From: Acestrorhynchus altus
Lineage: Eukaryota; Chordata; Actinopteri; Characiformes; Acestrorhynchidae
NCBI GenBank assembly: GCA_034509495.1
Contig: CM067521.1
Location: forward strand, 4,076,129-4,140,128
DNA: 64,000 nt
Direction of reading: 5' to 3'
The notes below the pieces were generated by a model. The model worked only from the letters and a program-made list of their open reading frames with translations, did not search any database and had not been told where the DNA came from. Position 1 is the first letter of the stretch. Every line of letters begins with the position of its first letter. Made by a program: the position numbers and the translations under genes. Shown in pieces: positions 49,600 to 60,935 of this stretch.

Positions 49600-49690
49600 T
49601 CCAAAAGTTTGTGGACACCCCTTCTAACGAATGCCTCCAGATATAGATGTGCAAATGCACACACTCTAGAGGAAGTGTCCGGTGCATTAG
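49600..49690 (-). mobile_element. family T repeat, terminal fragment
   Basis: CCAAAAGTTTGTGGACACCC, CTTCTAACGAATGCCTC and GTGCAAATGCACACAC form one end of the family. Confidence 0.65.
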
Positions 49691-51514
49691 CCTGACGCTG
49701 TTGGCTGTGCTCAGATCTGTTTCTTATCACAGCCTCACGCTCTTCACACACTGTAATATGGTGGTACAGGTGTGTGAGAGCTGGTGGAATGCGGATGGCG
49801 GTTGCTCTAGTCTGTAACGACTTCCTTTCCTTATTGTGTTTGAGGTAAAAACAGAAACCTCAGACAATGAATGCACCTCCGGAACCTCTTATTCCTTCAA
49901 TGCCACAAGGATCCGCAGAGGAAACTCCTTTCTTCTTTAGTCAGTCTTCTCACGTGGGGTCGGTTACGCTGGGGGCAGTGCTGCGGTCTACGCTTTCTGA
50001 AGGGTCCAGAGGGTTATGAACTACTTCTTACGACTGATAAATGCTCATATCGTCTGAACACCCAGGGCTTGTAAGCGTAACTCCAGATATGGAATTATTA
50101 GCCTTAGAAGCCTAGAAGATTGTAGCCACAGTTGAGTGTAGGATTGGGCTCTACCATCGCTCCAGAGCAGCCCGACTGACGGGGCTTCCTGCGGCTGTGC
50201 CTGTCGGCATTTTCAGTATCTCAGAACAGTATCAATCGGACGATTAACCAGTTCACCGCTAGATCAGACACAGCAGGCCTGAAAAAATGTTGAAATTTAA
50301 GTAAAAAAAGAAACGATTCCATTAGAAGCCACGTAAACTGCTAATTATGATAGGATCTAAAACAGTTCTCGTACTGTTACCCCACTCCTGACCCTCTTCT
50401 GCTCTGCGTCTCGGCAGCCTCATCACTCTTCTTCTTCAGCTTTGATCGTATAAATGCTGTTTGATCCCCCTCTTGTCTCTGAGCAGACGTATAGAGGTGG
50501 GCAGCCATGTTTCCCTGACAGATCCTTGTGGAAGCTGCTCTGATCTTCCTGTTACATGTTCTTGCAGCATTTCCAGCACTTTGTGTAGTTATGTATCTCT
50601 ATCTTTAATACATCACAGGACGTACATTACAGTTCTGTCACCGTCACACATCGAGGTGGCAGAGTCCAATGTCAATGATCCAGCGTGAGGTCAATCTTTA
50701 GAGGTACTCGGCGTAATAAATCTCAGCTGGAGCTGATTTCCCCAGCAGAGAGTACCGGTCAGGAAACCGTCCCCATTTCTAGGAGTTAGATTATTAGTGC
50801 TGGACAACCTGTCGTTCTGTCATGTGACCTCTTTTCAATTTGTACAACATTTTAAGCAAATAAACAGTAATTATATGTTAGAACCTGCAGAATATGAACA
50901 TGTACGTGTGTAAAACAGCCATAGCTTTTCAGACCATTCCAGTGAATCTCCTGCCCTACAGGATTCTGTTTATCATGAGCAGAAGGTCCAGCACATGGAT
51001 CTTGAGGCGGTGTTGCTGTGGGCAGTCAGTCTGTCAGCTACAGCCAGACGCTGGAGAACCACAGCTGGGTCCCCTTAGAACACACAAGCACAAATGTTCA
51101 GGCACGTTCGGCATCAGAGCGGCTCCGAGCGAGTTATTAACCTGTGTTAATACGTTCGTAAGCCTTTTAAAACCCTGTGTTTATTAACTCGTGTTAAGAC
51201 CTCTGAAAAAGTGCAAGAGCTTAAAGTTGTTAAGCTTCTGGAGCAGAAATGTCATATCAGCTCTAAAGAACCCATTTCTGCAGCGTCCCAGATCTTGAAT
51301 GAGCTCTGAGGCTGGTGATGTTATCAGGCTGTGCACTAGTCGTGCTGTTTTAACCCCGTGTCAGGTGCTTACCTCACATTATCAGATCTAAGCTGCAGTA
51401 AAGCAGATAGAAGGTTCTGATCTTAGATGAGATCGGAGTCGTGAACTCGGCTCTAGGCAGCAGCACGTTAGTTCTGTAATAACTCACTACAGTCCATCTG
51501 TTTTATTCTCCTGT

Positions 51515-51785
51515 CTCTCTGTTTGCCAATGTTCAGCACCTCGCACGACCACACGGACACAGCAGAGCTGCTGGAGTGTTTAAACCCCTCAGTGTCACCC
51601 ACCAGAAATATCCAGCCATCGTTGTCCTTTTGCCAACGTCCTGTGAGGTTAACCAACGCAAAGGAGTGTGTAATAGAGTGGACAGTGAGTGAACACAGTG
51701 TTTAAAAACTCCAGCAGCACTGCTGTCTGATCTACTCATACCAGCGCAATACACACTAAGATGCCACCACCATGTCGGTGGCACT
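51515..51785 (+). repeat. dispersed repeat (family P), copy 1
   Basis: CTGGAGTGTTTAAACCCCTC, CCAACGTCCTGTGAGG, then AAAAACTCCAGCAGCACTGC and CACCACCATGTCGGTGGCAC occur in the same order as in the copy at 57950. Short inverted segments inside (GAGTGTTTAAA and TTTAAAAACTCCAGC) suggest a foldback structure. Confidence 0.65.
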
Positions 51786-51789
51786 GCGG

Positions 51790-51945
51790 TTGAGGATGAG
51801 GTGGGTTGACCTCAGTCTCGCTAAAGCTCTTTTTGCTGAATGCAGTCAGACTCTCACAGCAATGATCCAACATCTGGTAGTGAGTGATGCCCTTGATCTC
51901 AAAAGAAACAATGTCCCAATATTTTTGTCCACATACGTGCACAAG
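51790..51945 (-). mobile_element. family T repeat fragment
   Basis: GAGGATGAGGTGGGTTGA, TGAATGCAGTCAGACTCTCA and the end CAATATTTTTGTCCACATA match the minus orientation. It starts right where family P copy 1 stops. Confidence 0.6.
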
Positions 51946-52052
51946 CGATGATTACACCAGCTTGTGACGTGCTGTCATTATTACTCTTGCACTCTCGGCA
52001 CTCTTATGTTTATTATTCCTGTTCACTCTGTATGGCAAAGTGACATTTTCCC

Positions 52053-52054
<2 letters not shown>

Positions 52055-52101
<47 letters not shown>

Positions 52102-52214
52102 CAGGAGCATGCAGGGGTACTGCTTATTACATCTTTTCATCAGCTTTAACTTTAGACTGTGAGAGAAATCGATTCTCTGAGGCACAGTGTTCACACACTG
52201 CAGCCTGTCTTTAG

Positions 52215-52263
<49 letters not shown>
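52055..52263 (+). repeat. two (CA)n microsatellites
   Basis: CA arrays at about 52055-52100 and 52217-52263. Confidence 0.95.
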
Positions 52264-52270
<7 letters not shown>

Positions 52271-52559
52271 TATCAGACTGTCTTTTCTCCCTGCGGGAAT
52301 TGACACGTCTCTCAGCCCTCAGAGTGCCCAGAGGAGGCCCTAACACTCACTAATTAAAGCCGAAAACTATTAAAGCGTGCCATCGCTGAAGCAGCCTGCA
52401 GGATCCATCAGACGGGGGCTGATGGAGTGAGAGACACGGTGGGTGTAATTAGCTGTCTGTGAAGGGTAACAAGAGCTGGAATGAAAAGTTGGACCTCTGT
52501 GGTCAGTTTAACTCTTTAAACCCCAGCCTTATTTTTGAGCTTTGAAATACATTGCTTTT

Positions 52560-53250
52560 TATGTTAAATTACAATATTAATAATTATTCAGTACCTACTC
52601 ATCACTGAATCTACTGGTTATTCAGAAAGTAGTAATTTAGTACATACTGAATACCTAATTATATACTCGGTGCCTGTTTATTAATAAAGTATATATTATT
52701 CAGTATCTACTAAAGTCATCATTTAGTACCTGCTAATTATTCAGAACCTTCAAAAAGTTGGTATACTAATTTCTCAGTACTGCCTTATTTATTAGTACTT
52801 ACAGTATCTGCCAGTATTGTCAACTACTTATTCAGTACTTTGGTACCTGATAATTATTTGGCACATGATTATTTTTCAGTTAGTATTATTCCGTACCTGG
52901 TGTATAACATTAGTATTCATTTTTTAATTTAGTACCTACTAATTACTAAGAACCTACTGATTATTCAGAATATAGTAATTATTTAGTACATACTAATTAT
53001 TCAGTACTTAAATACTTGGTCCCTACTAATTATTTAGCATATTCTGATTATTCAGTACCTGGAGTAGAGCATTAGTATCTACACATTTTTCAAAAAGGTA
53101 CTAATTATTTAGAACATACTAAGAATTACTTTGATTACTCAGTACATAAAATAATTACTTTGTACCTACTAAGTTGATTCCCCTGACTGTCCCAGTATCA
53201 TCTAATTAAAGAGTATATATCATTCAGTGTCTGATTGTTCAGTCTGTAGT
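52560..53250. repeat. degenerate AT-rich tandem array (TAGTACCTACTAATTATTCA type)
   Basis: Over almost 700 bases the words AGTACCTACTAATTATTCAG, TTATTTAGTACATACTAA and variants recur every 20-40 bases with many substitutions and indels. It reads as an old minisatellite whose copies have drifted. No gene is seen in it. Confidence 0.8.
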
Positions 53251-53601
53251 AGTTACTCTGAATCTACTCTTCAGTGTAAATTTCATTCTGACTCCATTGG
53301 TTTGGAAACCGTTTACCTGTTTTTTCTTTTCTATGTTCTTTATGAAATACGTCGGCAGAGTCCCGGCAGGAGCTCTCCTTCGTCTTTCTTGCCTGAATGA
53401 GCTCTTCAGAGAGGCTGTGGAGAAGCTAATGGTTTTGAGGCGTAATTGTTGGAAATCGCAGAGACGGAAAAGAAACGGCTGAAGCAATTTAGTCCCTTTT
53501 CATATCATTTTAATTTACACTTTCATTTCTGCAGGGAAACCCCACTGAGACCAAAGCCTCATTTGTGGTCGTCCCTTGTGGCCCATCTCTGTAAGACACT
53601 C

Positions 53602-53602
<1 letters not shown>

Positions 53603-53678
<76 letters not shown>
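53603..53678 (+). repeat. (GT)n microsatellite
   Basis: About 38 GT units. Confidence 0.95.
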
Positions 53679-53680
<2 letters not shown>

Positions 53681-54398
53681 TGCTGTGTGTCACACATTAG
53701 CTGTGGGACCGGTCGTACTCTCTTGTTACTCAGAGTCTCTGTGATATTTACAGTCATTAAAGCCTCAGTCAGCAGCGGCGGCGTCTCCTGACTGAGGGGG
53801 TCTGAGTGTTGTGTCTGTGTCGGGATTTTCAACACCGGTCCTGTGGTGGTGTAGTTTCTCTCCACTGTGTACGTCTGTATGAAATATCAATGGAAGCCTC
53901 CGCGCAGACGCAGTTCTGGCCTCTCAGAACCTGTAGATGCGGGCGATTTTCTGACGGGAGCTTTTTTGCAGCACGTGGTGATGGAGACCGAGCATGCGTA
54001 ACAGATTAAGCTCTGAGAGTGCGATGTGGAGTGAGACTGCCAACACTGGAGTAATCTCTCACTACACACACAGGGAGAGATGGTGTGAGTGGAATCTTAA
54101 TGATCGTTTTCTCAGTAGAGGCCTGCTGTGTGTGTGCTCAGGGATGTCTGAAGTGTGTAGTGAGGATCAGCAGTCTGCTGATGGATGGGTGTCAGGTGTT
54201 TCGAGTTCAGCAGATCACCTACAGCTAGGGAGGGGCGACGGCAGTGTTAGTATTGTATCGTCAGACGATTAGATGTTGCTGTGATGCACACTGTACTTCA
54301 CTGCATCTGTTAAGGGTACCGTCAGTACTTCAGCACTGAGCGAATATCGGGAATCGATGTACGATGAACGTAAGTAATGATCTGATCTTTCTAGCCGA

Positions 54399-54615
54399 TC
54401 ACAGGACCACCACAGAGCAGCTACGATGTGGGTGGTGGTCATTCTCAGCACTGCAGTCAAACTGACATGGTCCTGGTGAGTGGCACGGCTGTGTCTGGTC
54501 CACTCGTACCAGCGCAACACACACCATCACACCACCACCATGTCAGTGTCACTGCTGAGAATGACCACCACCCACATCATAGGCGCTCTGTGGTTGTCCT
54601 GTGAAGTCCTGACCA
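54399..54615. repeat. family P repeat, inverted pair (palindrome)
   Basis: The left arm (54399 on: CACAGGACCACCACAGAGCA, GTGGGTGGTGGTCATTCTC, CTGACATGGT) is repeated inverted in the right arm (ACCATGTCAG, GAGAATGACCACCACCCAC, CTCTGTGGTTGTCCTGTG). Arms are about 75 bases with a spacer of about 65 bases. Confidence 0.85.
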
Positions 54616-54658
54616 TTGAAGATCAGAGTGAGGAGGAGAATAAAGTCTGCAGAGAAAC

Positions 54659-54660
<2 letters not shown>

Positions 54661-54728
<68 letters not shown>
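54661..54728 (+). repeat. (GT)n microsatellite
   Basis: About 34 GT units, preceded by GCAGAGAAACTACTGTG. Another GT array at 54842-54878 is preceded by the similar GCAGAGAAACTACAACTGTG, again a duplicated locus. Confidence 0.95.
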
Positions 54729-54732
<4 letters not shown>

Positions 54733-54841
54733 GAGGGAGAGAGAGAGAGACATCACTTAGATTCAGCCTTGAGGTGAATCTCTGCTTTACCAGATAATCA
54801 CCTTCATACATGTCTGTACGAGTCTGCAGAGAAACTACAAC

Positions 54842-54878
54842 TGTGTGTGTGTATGTGTGTGTGTGTGTGTGTGTGTGC
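54842..54878 (+). repeat. (GT)n microsatellite
   Basis: About 18 GT units with a TATG interruption; its left flank duplicates that of the array at 54661. Confidence 0.9.
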
Positions 54879-55894
54879 GTGCGAGCGTGCGTTGGCTGAG
54901 GGCAGAGTTCTGTCTCCAATCTCTCTGTCATGTGACATAAACACTCACACACACACACTTGGGCCCAGCGGCGTGAGGACGTGACAGACTGCATCCAGAC
55001 CCAGCTGAACACAGAGCATGATGACAAGTGTGTGTGTGCGTGTGCGTGCGTGGAAGGCAGATGAGTAGTATGTCAGTGTGTACTTGTGAAAATAAACATG
55101 GGTACATGACATTAGGAGACCCCAGAGACGGCGAGCTCGTTATCACTTCTGTATGTGCCGTACTGATGTATTATTAACAGTGATGTTCTGATTATTAGGG
55201 GGATTAATGACGTGCTCAGGGATCTGAAAAGCCTAAACTCTAAAACAGCTCTTCACTGAACAATAACAAACCCTCAGACTCGCGCTGACATTTCCAAACA
55301 TTGTACTGCGACCTGCTTTACAAGGAAGCCTTTAGACTTTATTACAGAATCCAAATATAGAAACACTGGGAGAATAAAGTGCATTATAAATGGGTGTCAG
55401 TCAGACCCTGTTATACACCGAGAGCAGAAGGAGCCTTTAACACTCCGAACCCGAGAGCTGCACTTCGCTGGCAGTTACGTGCTGTTTTCTGGGTTTCATA
55501 ACTCAGGATCAGAGGAACCTACAGACATGATACAGCTGTCTTTTATTATCTGTCATAACAAACTATAAGACTTACTCCGTGTAACCCTGGTGCTCATTGT
55601 GTGATGGATTATCAGAGGTGCAGGCAGTGCGCTCATATGAACGGAGTAAAAAATGAATCCTCTACGGAGCTAAAACTGTTCCGACTAAACGACCAGTTAA
55701 CAGTAATGAAGAATATGAGCAGAGACGAGGAATAAATAAATGAGCTGCTTTGTCACACTAACTCTGATCGTGAGCGCTGTGTGTGCCGTGAGACTGCTCC
55801 GTAAATCTACTGTTTACAAAGAGGAGACATCCTGAGCCTGGTTGGTTTGCTTGTTTATTTATTTATGTAACGTGCGGTTTTCTGTGTGTTGCAG

Positions 55895-55937
55895 GTGCTG
55901 GAGAGTCAGGGAAGAGCACCATTGTGAAGCAGATGAA
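55895..55937 (+). CDS. gnai2: G-protein alpha-i2 subunit, exon 2
   Basis: This 43-base exon completes codon 40 and encodes the P-loop of the GTPase, GAGESGKSTIVKQMK when joined to exon 1 and the first base of exon 3. The Gly, Lys and Ser residues of GESGKS bind the phosphates and magnesium of GTP. The length of 43 bases is exactly that of exon 2 in known Gi genes. It is preceded by TGTTGCAG and followed by a GTGAGT donor at 55938. No disruption is seen. Confidence 0.95.
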
Positions 55938-55955
55938 GTGAGTGATGCACACAGT

Positions 55956-55960
<5 letters not shown>

Positions 55961-56001
<41 letters not shown>
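55961..56001 (+). repeat. (AC)n microsatellite at the start of intron 2
   Basis: About 20 AC units beginning 23 bases after exon 2. A second AC array lies at 56102-56136. Confidence 0.95.
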
Positions 56002-56004
<3 letters not shown>

Positions 56005-56100
56005 ATAATAATGACTGTGCATCTCTCTCTCTGTCTCTCTACCTTTTTCTCTCCTCATATTCACACTTACCGATTAAAGAAAACATACCTTCCTATAATG

Positions 56101-56139
<39 letters not shown>

Positions 56140-56244
56140 AACATGCATATAGACCCACTGTGCTACACACACATTTAACTCGTCTACACATGTGAAACAC
56201 CCAGTGAATTCACGCTCTACAGGGCAGTGAACACACGTGCCCCT

Positions 56245-56480
56245 TAAGTGGTGGGCAGCCGTATCCATGGCTGCCCCTAAAAGCACACACCCTTATGTTG
56301 GAGCAACTGTCTTTACTGGACCTACACTGGCGTTAGGCAAAAGGCTCATATTTATCTGCCCCAGACAGTCCTATTCTATTGGCAATACTTTGCTACAGAA
56401 TATAGACAAGCTGTGGCTCAGCAATGAGGGCAACCTCAAGTAGCTGAATGGTGTCCACAAACTTTTGGACATGCCTGTGG
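56245..56480 (+). mobile_element. family T repeat
   Basis: CACTGGCGTTAGGC, CAGTCCTATTCTATTGGCAA, AGACAAGCTGTGGCTCAGCA and the end GTGTCCACAAACTTTTGGAC match the copy at 12180. Confidence 0.65.
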
Positions 56481-56559
56481 TGTATATCAAGCCCCACCGT
56501 GTCTGGATAATGGAACAGCCCTGTGAATAGTTTCCAGATGCGCTGTGGATCTAAATATT

Positions 56560-56640
56560 GATAAGTGTCCTCAGCCCGTGTCCCGCTCTGTTTCTATCCC
56601 GATACAGATATAAATATTGATATCTCTGTTTACCTGCATC
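56560..56640 (+). repeat. isolated unit of the 58-bp ATATCG minisatellite
   Basis: CAGCCCGTGTCCCGCTCTG, TATCCCGATACAGATATAAA and ATTGATATCTC repeat the unit of the array at 58718-59220, 2 kb upstream of it. Confidence 0.75.
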
Positions 56641-56739
56641 TGTTCTAACGGGGTCTGGAGTTCCTGCACTAAACTGTCTCTTATTGATCAGAGAAATGAG
56701 CGTACGTCATGTGACTGGGGTCTAGAACGTCTGCACACT

Positions 56740-56740
<1 letters not shown>

Positions 56741-56830
<90 letters not shown>
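56741..56830 (+). repeat. (GT)n microsatellite in intron 2
   Basis: 45 GT units, complementary to the AC arrays near the donor of the same intron. Confidence 0.97.
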
Positions 56831-56833
<3 letters not shown>

Positions 56834-57163
56834 GTTGTGTTTTGTTGAGAAACCAGTTTCTTTCATTCTTCTTTCTGTTTGTTTTTTTCCCCCTCAGTGT
56901 TTTCTCTTCACTTCTCCAGCAGAGCTTTCAGTTCCCCCTTTTCAGTACTGTTTTCTCTCTCTCTCTCTCTCTCTCGCGCGCTCTCTCTCTCTCGCTCGCT
57001 CTCTGGAGCTGGTCCCAAGCAGCGCAGTTTTATAACCCTCACAGCTGAATAGTTTCAGCACAGCACTTTATTTGGCACGAGAGCTTTTCTTAAGCAGTGG
57101 ACACAGAAATGCTGTGGAGCAAAGACAAAAGCAGGCAATGTCCTTTTTAATGCGTGCCTCCAC

Positions 57164-57166
<3 letters not shown>

Positions 57167-57216
<50 letters not shown>
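57167..57216 (+). repeat. (CT)n tract upstream of exon 3
   Basis: 25 CT units followed by a mixed pyrimidine run up to the CCAG acceptor at 57256. It serves as the polypyrimidine tract. Confidence 0.9.
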
Positions 57217-57220
<4 letters not shown>

Positions 57221-57256
57221 GTGTCTCTCTCTTTCTCTATTTTTCCCCCTGTCCAG

Positions 57257-57393
57257 GATTATTCATGAAGATGGATATTCAGAAGAAGAGTGTAAGCAGT
57301 ACAGAGCTGTGGTCTTCAGCAACACCATCCAGTCATCATGGCCATCATCAAAACCTTGAGCAACCTAAGATTGACTGAGGATTCTGCCAGGCT
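57257..57393 (+). CDS. gnai2: G-protein alpha-i2 subunit, exon 3, frame-disrupted as assembled
   Basis: Exon 3 starts in the right phase and reads IIHEDGYSEEECKQYRAVV then FSNTIQS, the linker and first helix of the helical domain; the HEDGYSEEEC and QYRAVV words fit alpha-i2. At about 57334 one base of a CC pair appears to be missing, after which the frame continues as IMAIIKTLSNL in the next register. Further small losses occur near 57368, 57378 and 57390. The exon is about 137 bases against an expected 142. After it there is GGCATT, not a GT donor, and then an AC array. The other bases are well conserved, which speaks for uncorrected sequencing indels; a decaying exon is the alternative. 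Confidence 0.85.
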
Positions 57394-57398
57394 GGCAT

Positions 57399-57401
<3 letters not shown>

Positions 57402-57475
<74 letters not shown>
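57402..57475 (+). repeat. (AC)n microsatellite at the start of intron 3
   Basis: 37 uninterrupted AC units beginning about 8 bases after the end of exon 3. It is complementary to the GT array at the other end of the intron. Confidence 0.97.
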
Positions 57476-57481
<6 letters not shown>

Positions 57482-57564
57482 CAATAACACAATCTCAGGT
57501 TTGATTCAGACTGAAATTTCAGAGCTAGTGCTTGTTCTAAATTCGTGTGGGTGTTCGGCGTCCC

Positions 57565-57930
57565 TGACTTGAGCCACTCATAGTAATTACAGACATACTG
57601 GGACCAGCCATGATTCAAATCCCGGATCTGCTGCTGCCACTGGCAGCTGAAGTCTGAGAAGGCCTGTCGGGCATGCTGCTTACTGTGGGTGTTTAGATGG
57701 CACTCTCTCCTCACGTCATATGCCGTACCCTGCTGGCCAGAACAGGCATCTGTTAGGTGTTGTGTAGCTGTGCCCTCCGTCTCTGCCCAGCAATGATGCA
57801 ACAGCAGCAGTTGAAAAAGGAGGTGGCTGGTTTCACATGTATGAAATGGAGTCAGCACGTGCTTGTCTTCACCTTACTAGTGTTGGGAGCATCACGTGTT
57901 ACAGGGGGAGAGTCCCAACTTATAGACTCA
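57565..57930 (+). mobile_element. tRNA-derived SINE (family 2), copy in intron 3
   Basis: A B-box-like GATTCAAATCCCGG head, then GGTGGCTGGTTTCACATGTA, TTGTCTTCACCTTACTAGTG and GCATCACGTGTTACAGGGGG parallel the body of the element at 28918-29215. Confidence 0.6.
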
Positions 57931-57949
57931 CAGGACCTGTATGGCATTG

Positions 57950-58285
57950 GAATCAGACACATGGGGAGCTGCTGGTGTTTTAAACCCCTGGTGTCACCAC
58001 ACAGAAATGTCCATCCAACAGCATCCACTTTAAACTGTGCAGAAGCAGATGAGCTTCTGTCTGGGACCTTACATCTACAAGGTGGAGGAGCAACTGGGTA
58101 GGAGTGTCTAATGGAGCGGAGAGTGATGAGTGGACTCCAGCAGTGCGGCTGTGCAGTCCACCTGATCACACACTAACTGCATACCATGTGTCCTGTGGGG
58201 TCCTGATCACTGAAGAGCAGGTGAGTGGAGGCTAAAAATGTATGCAGAGAAACAGCTGATGTAGTGGACAGTGAGAGTACAGCGA
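57950..58285 (+). repeat. dispersed repeat (family P), copy 3
   Basis: GAGCTGCTGGTGTTTTAAAC, CCCTGGTGTCACCACACAGA, TGGACTCCAGCAGTGCGGC and GTCCTGTGGGGTCCTGATCA are in the order of the copies at 51515 and 54399. Confidence 0.65.
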
Positions 58286-58717
58286 GGGGATAAGTTCACT
58301 ATTATTTATGGCTGGTCGGTGTGGAGCTGTTCAATTGTAGTGTTCTTTATCAGAACCTCTTATTGATCACATTTACTCAAGCCGGGTTCTTAGCTATTAT
58401 GATTGTGATTATTCCTGCTGTTCAGGTTACATGTTGCACTGGTGTTGCTGCGATTACTGCACAGATTATGCTTCTGTCAGTGGCAGATGATCTCATGGGG
58501 ACTGTGTCCGCGCGCCTAAGCCTGTGAAACAGTCCTTTCATTTGTGATTAGGACTGAGAGTGAAGTGATGAAAGCTCTTTGTTTGTGAGCTAATCCTGTT
58601 TGTTACACATCGAATCAGAATGAAAATAACTCTGCGGGCCAGAAACGACCTCAGACTTACGGGGAACAAGAAGCGAGAACGAGCAGGTCAAGCAGAGAGA
58701 GGCGTAACACCTGGAGT

Positions 58718-59220
58718 TTTTGCTCAGCTGTCCTGCTCTGTTTATATCCCGATATAAAATAAATATCGATATATCGCTCAGCCCATTATCCAGCTCTGTT
58801 TACCTCGATATAGAAATAAATATCGATATATCGCTCGACCCGTATCCGCTCTGTTTATATCCCGATATAGATATAAATATCGATATATCGCTCAGCCCGT
58901 ATCCCGCTCTGTTTATATACCGATATAAATATAAATATCGATATATCGCTCAGCCCGTATCCCGCTCTGTTTTTATACCGATATAGATATAAATATCGTT
59001 ATCGCTCAGCCGATATCCGCTCTGTTTTATATCGATATAGATACTGGAATATCGTTTTATCGCTCAGCCGTATCCGCTCTATTTATATCGATATAGATAT
59101 AAATATCGATATATCGCTCAGCCCGTATCCGCTCTGTTTATGCGATATAAATAGAGAAATATGATCGCTCAGCCCGTATCGCTCTGTTTATATTCCAATG
59201 TAGATTTAAATATCAATGTA
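58718..59220 (+). repeat. 58-bp ATATCG minisatellite, about nine copies
   Basis: The unit contains CCCGCTCTGTTTATATCC, CGATATAGATATAAATATC and GATATATCGCTCAGCCCGT. The AT part is nearly self-complementary. Later copies show runs of C cut from three to two or one (CCCGTATCCCG to CCGTATCCG or GTATCG), the same kind of loss seen in exons 3 and 4. Confidence 0.95.
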
Positions 59221-59373
59221 TTTTTATGGTATCATAAAATAGATTCATACCGGTTGTTTTTTGCTGTGCAGACAATGGAGACAGAATTAAGTCAAATTCT
59301 TAAAATAAACAGTCAAAGTGAGACGTTTTCAGTGAGAGGAGCTTTAACAGTGAGACACCAATTCCATTGTCTC

Positions 59374-59377
<4 letters not shown>

Positions 59378-59450
<73 letters not shown>
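59378..59450 (+). repeat. (GT)n microsatellite
   Basis: About 36 GT units inside intron 3. Confidence 0.95.
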
Positions 59451-59451
<1 letters not shown>

Positions 59452-59699
59452 GGACTGCTGAGTGCTCAATGGCTCTCCAGATGAATGACTGGATGTGTGA
59501 TTGCGGCAATGTTGGTATGTGCTGGAGCCTGTAGAAAACTGATGCCAGCAGTCTCCCTGGGTGTGTGCAATTACAGGGCGTTAATGGATCTCTAACACAG
59601 GCTCACCAGCTGAGACCTGTCTGTCTGCCTGTGTCTCTCTCCTCACTGAAACTCAGAGGCTGCTGCACATGTGAGGCAGGAGAATCTTCTTTGTGTCAA

Positions 59700-59865
59700 T
59701 GTTGCTGTAGAGACGTACTGCCTATAGAATAGGAGACTCTGGAACAGACAAGCCAACGTGCCACTTTGCCTAATACCAGGCATGGGCTAGATGAGTATAC
59801 AGACCCCCAGCACTGAGCTGTGGACCAGTGGGCTAGCTTCTGTGGAATGCAGTCAGCACTCTCAG
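59700..59865 (-). mobile_element. family T repeat
   Basis: GTAGAGACGTACTGCCTATA, GAATAGGAGACTCTGGA, CCTAATACCAGGCATGGGCT and GAATGCAGTCAGCACTCTC read in the minus orientation of the family. Confidence 0.65.
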
Positions 59866-60027
59866 ATTATAAGTATCTATTATTTATATTCGCATGAATC
59901 GCCCTTGCATTATTATTAGGGTGTGTGTTGGGGGGGGTTATGCAAAATATAGCGTCGTAATCTACAGCAGATCTTAACCCGCTTCACTACCACCATGTCA
60001 GTTTCATTGTCATCAAACAGGACGTGG

Positions 60028-60040
<13 letters not shown>

Positions 60041-60115
<75 letters not shown>
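60041..60115 (+). repeat. (TC)n microsatellite
   Basis: About 37 TC units. Confidence 0.95.
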
Positions 60116-60117
<2 letters not shown>

Positions 60118-60933
60118 TTTCTCCACTCAGTCTCTCCTTCGCATGTTCTCTATGCACTTATAAGCTCCTCATCTGCCCCCCTCCAGAACCACATTTGCAG
60201 CCTGAATGAATAGGGTCAGTCCTGGATAATGGTGCAACTGTTTTTATTTATCGTTGCAAGGTTTCAGTTTAAGGGCAGCTAGGTTCACTGTTCCAGCACA
60301 GACTGCTGTTCGCTGAGAAAACTTCCGCCCTCAGAGCAGAACCGGTCTCGTTTATGTCCAGATTATGTCTAAAGCTGTGCTTACAAACATCCTGTTGAGT
60401 TCTGTCTGTGAGTGACAAAAGTGTGTGAACCTTTGCTCTCAGTGTCTGGTGTGACCCCACTGAGCAGCAATAACTGCACTGCTGATGAGTCCTGCACATC
60501 AGCTAGTAGGATTTGTGTCTCATTGCTCCAAAAACACTTACTAAATATACTCTGTTATGGTGGGTTTATGTTTCAGATCCTCCTGTAATAACATTTCTGC
60601 TGGATTAGGTCAAGAGGCTTTGATTTAGTCATTCAAAAACATTACCTCTTTTTTTTCTTTATAACTGACCTTTAGTTGCTTAGAAACTCCTTTGGGTTCC
60701 ATGACCTAACAGACTATTACAGGCCTTGCCAGGCTTGTTGGAGTCGTAGGTTCTCACTAAGTATAAATAATGAATCCTAGAGCAAATCCTGTCCCAGGCA
60801 CTTTGAAAGTCTTTGAAGTGGCTTTTACGGACAAACTGGTGGTGCAATAAAAGAAAATGCAGATGTTAGCAATCAGAACACAGAAAAGGTCACTCACATA
60901 GGGTGTAAGTTGACTTTACAGAGGTTTTGTCTC

Positions 60934-60935
<2 letters not shown>

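Larger units (their letters stand above)
55938..57256 (+). other. gnai2 intron 2 (1.3 kb)
   Basis: Bounded by GTGAGT and CCAG. It holds AC arrays at 55961-56001 and 56102-56136 near the donor, a family T copy, a GT array at 56741-56830 and a CT tract at 57167-57216 close to the acceptor. Almost half of the intron is simple repeat or mobile DNA. Confidence 0.85.

Noticed and set aside
57316..57858. 180-residue frame on the minus strand
   Set aside because: It is made of an AC-array translation joined to SINE antisense and opposes the true gnai2 exon 3.
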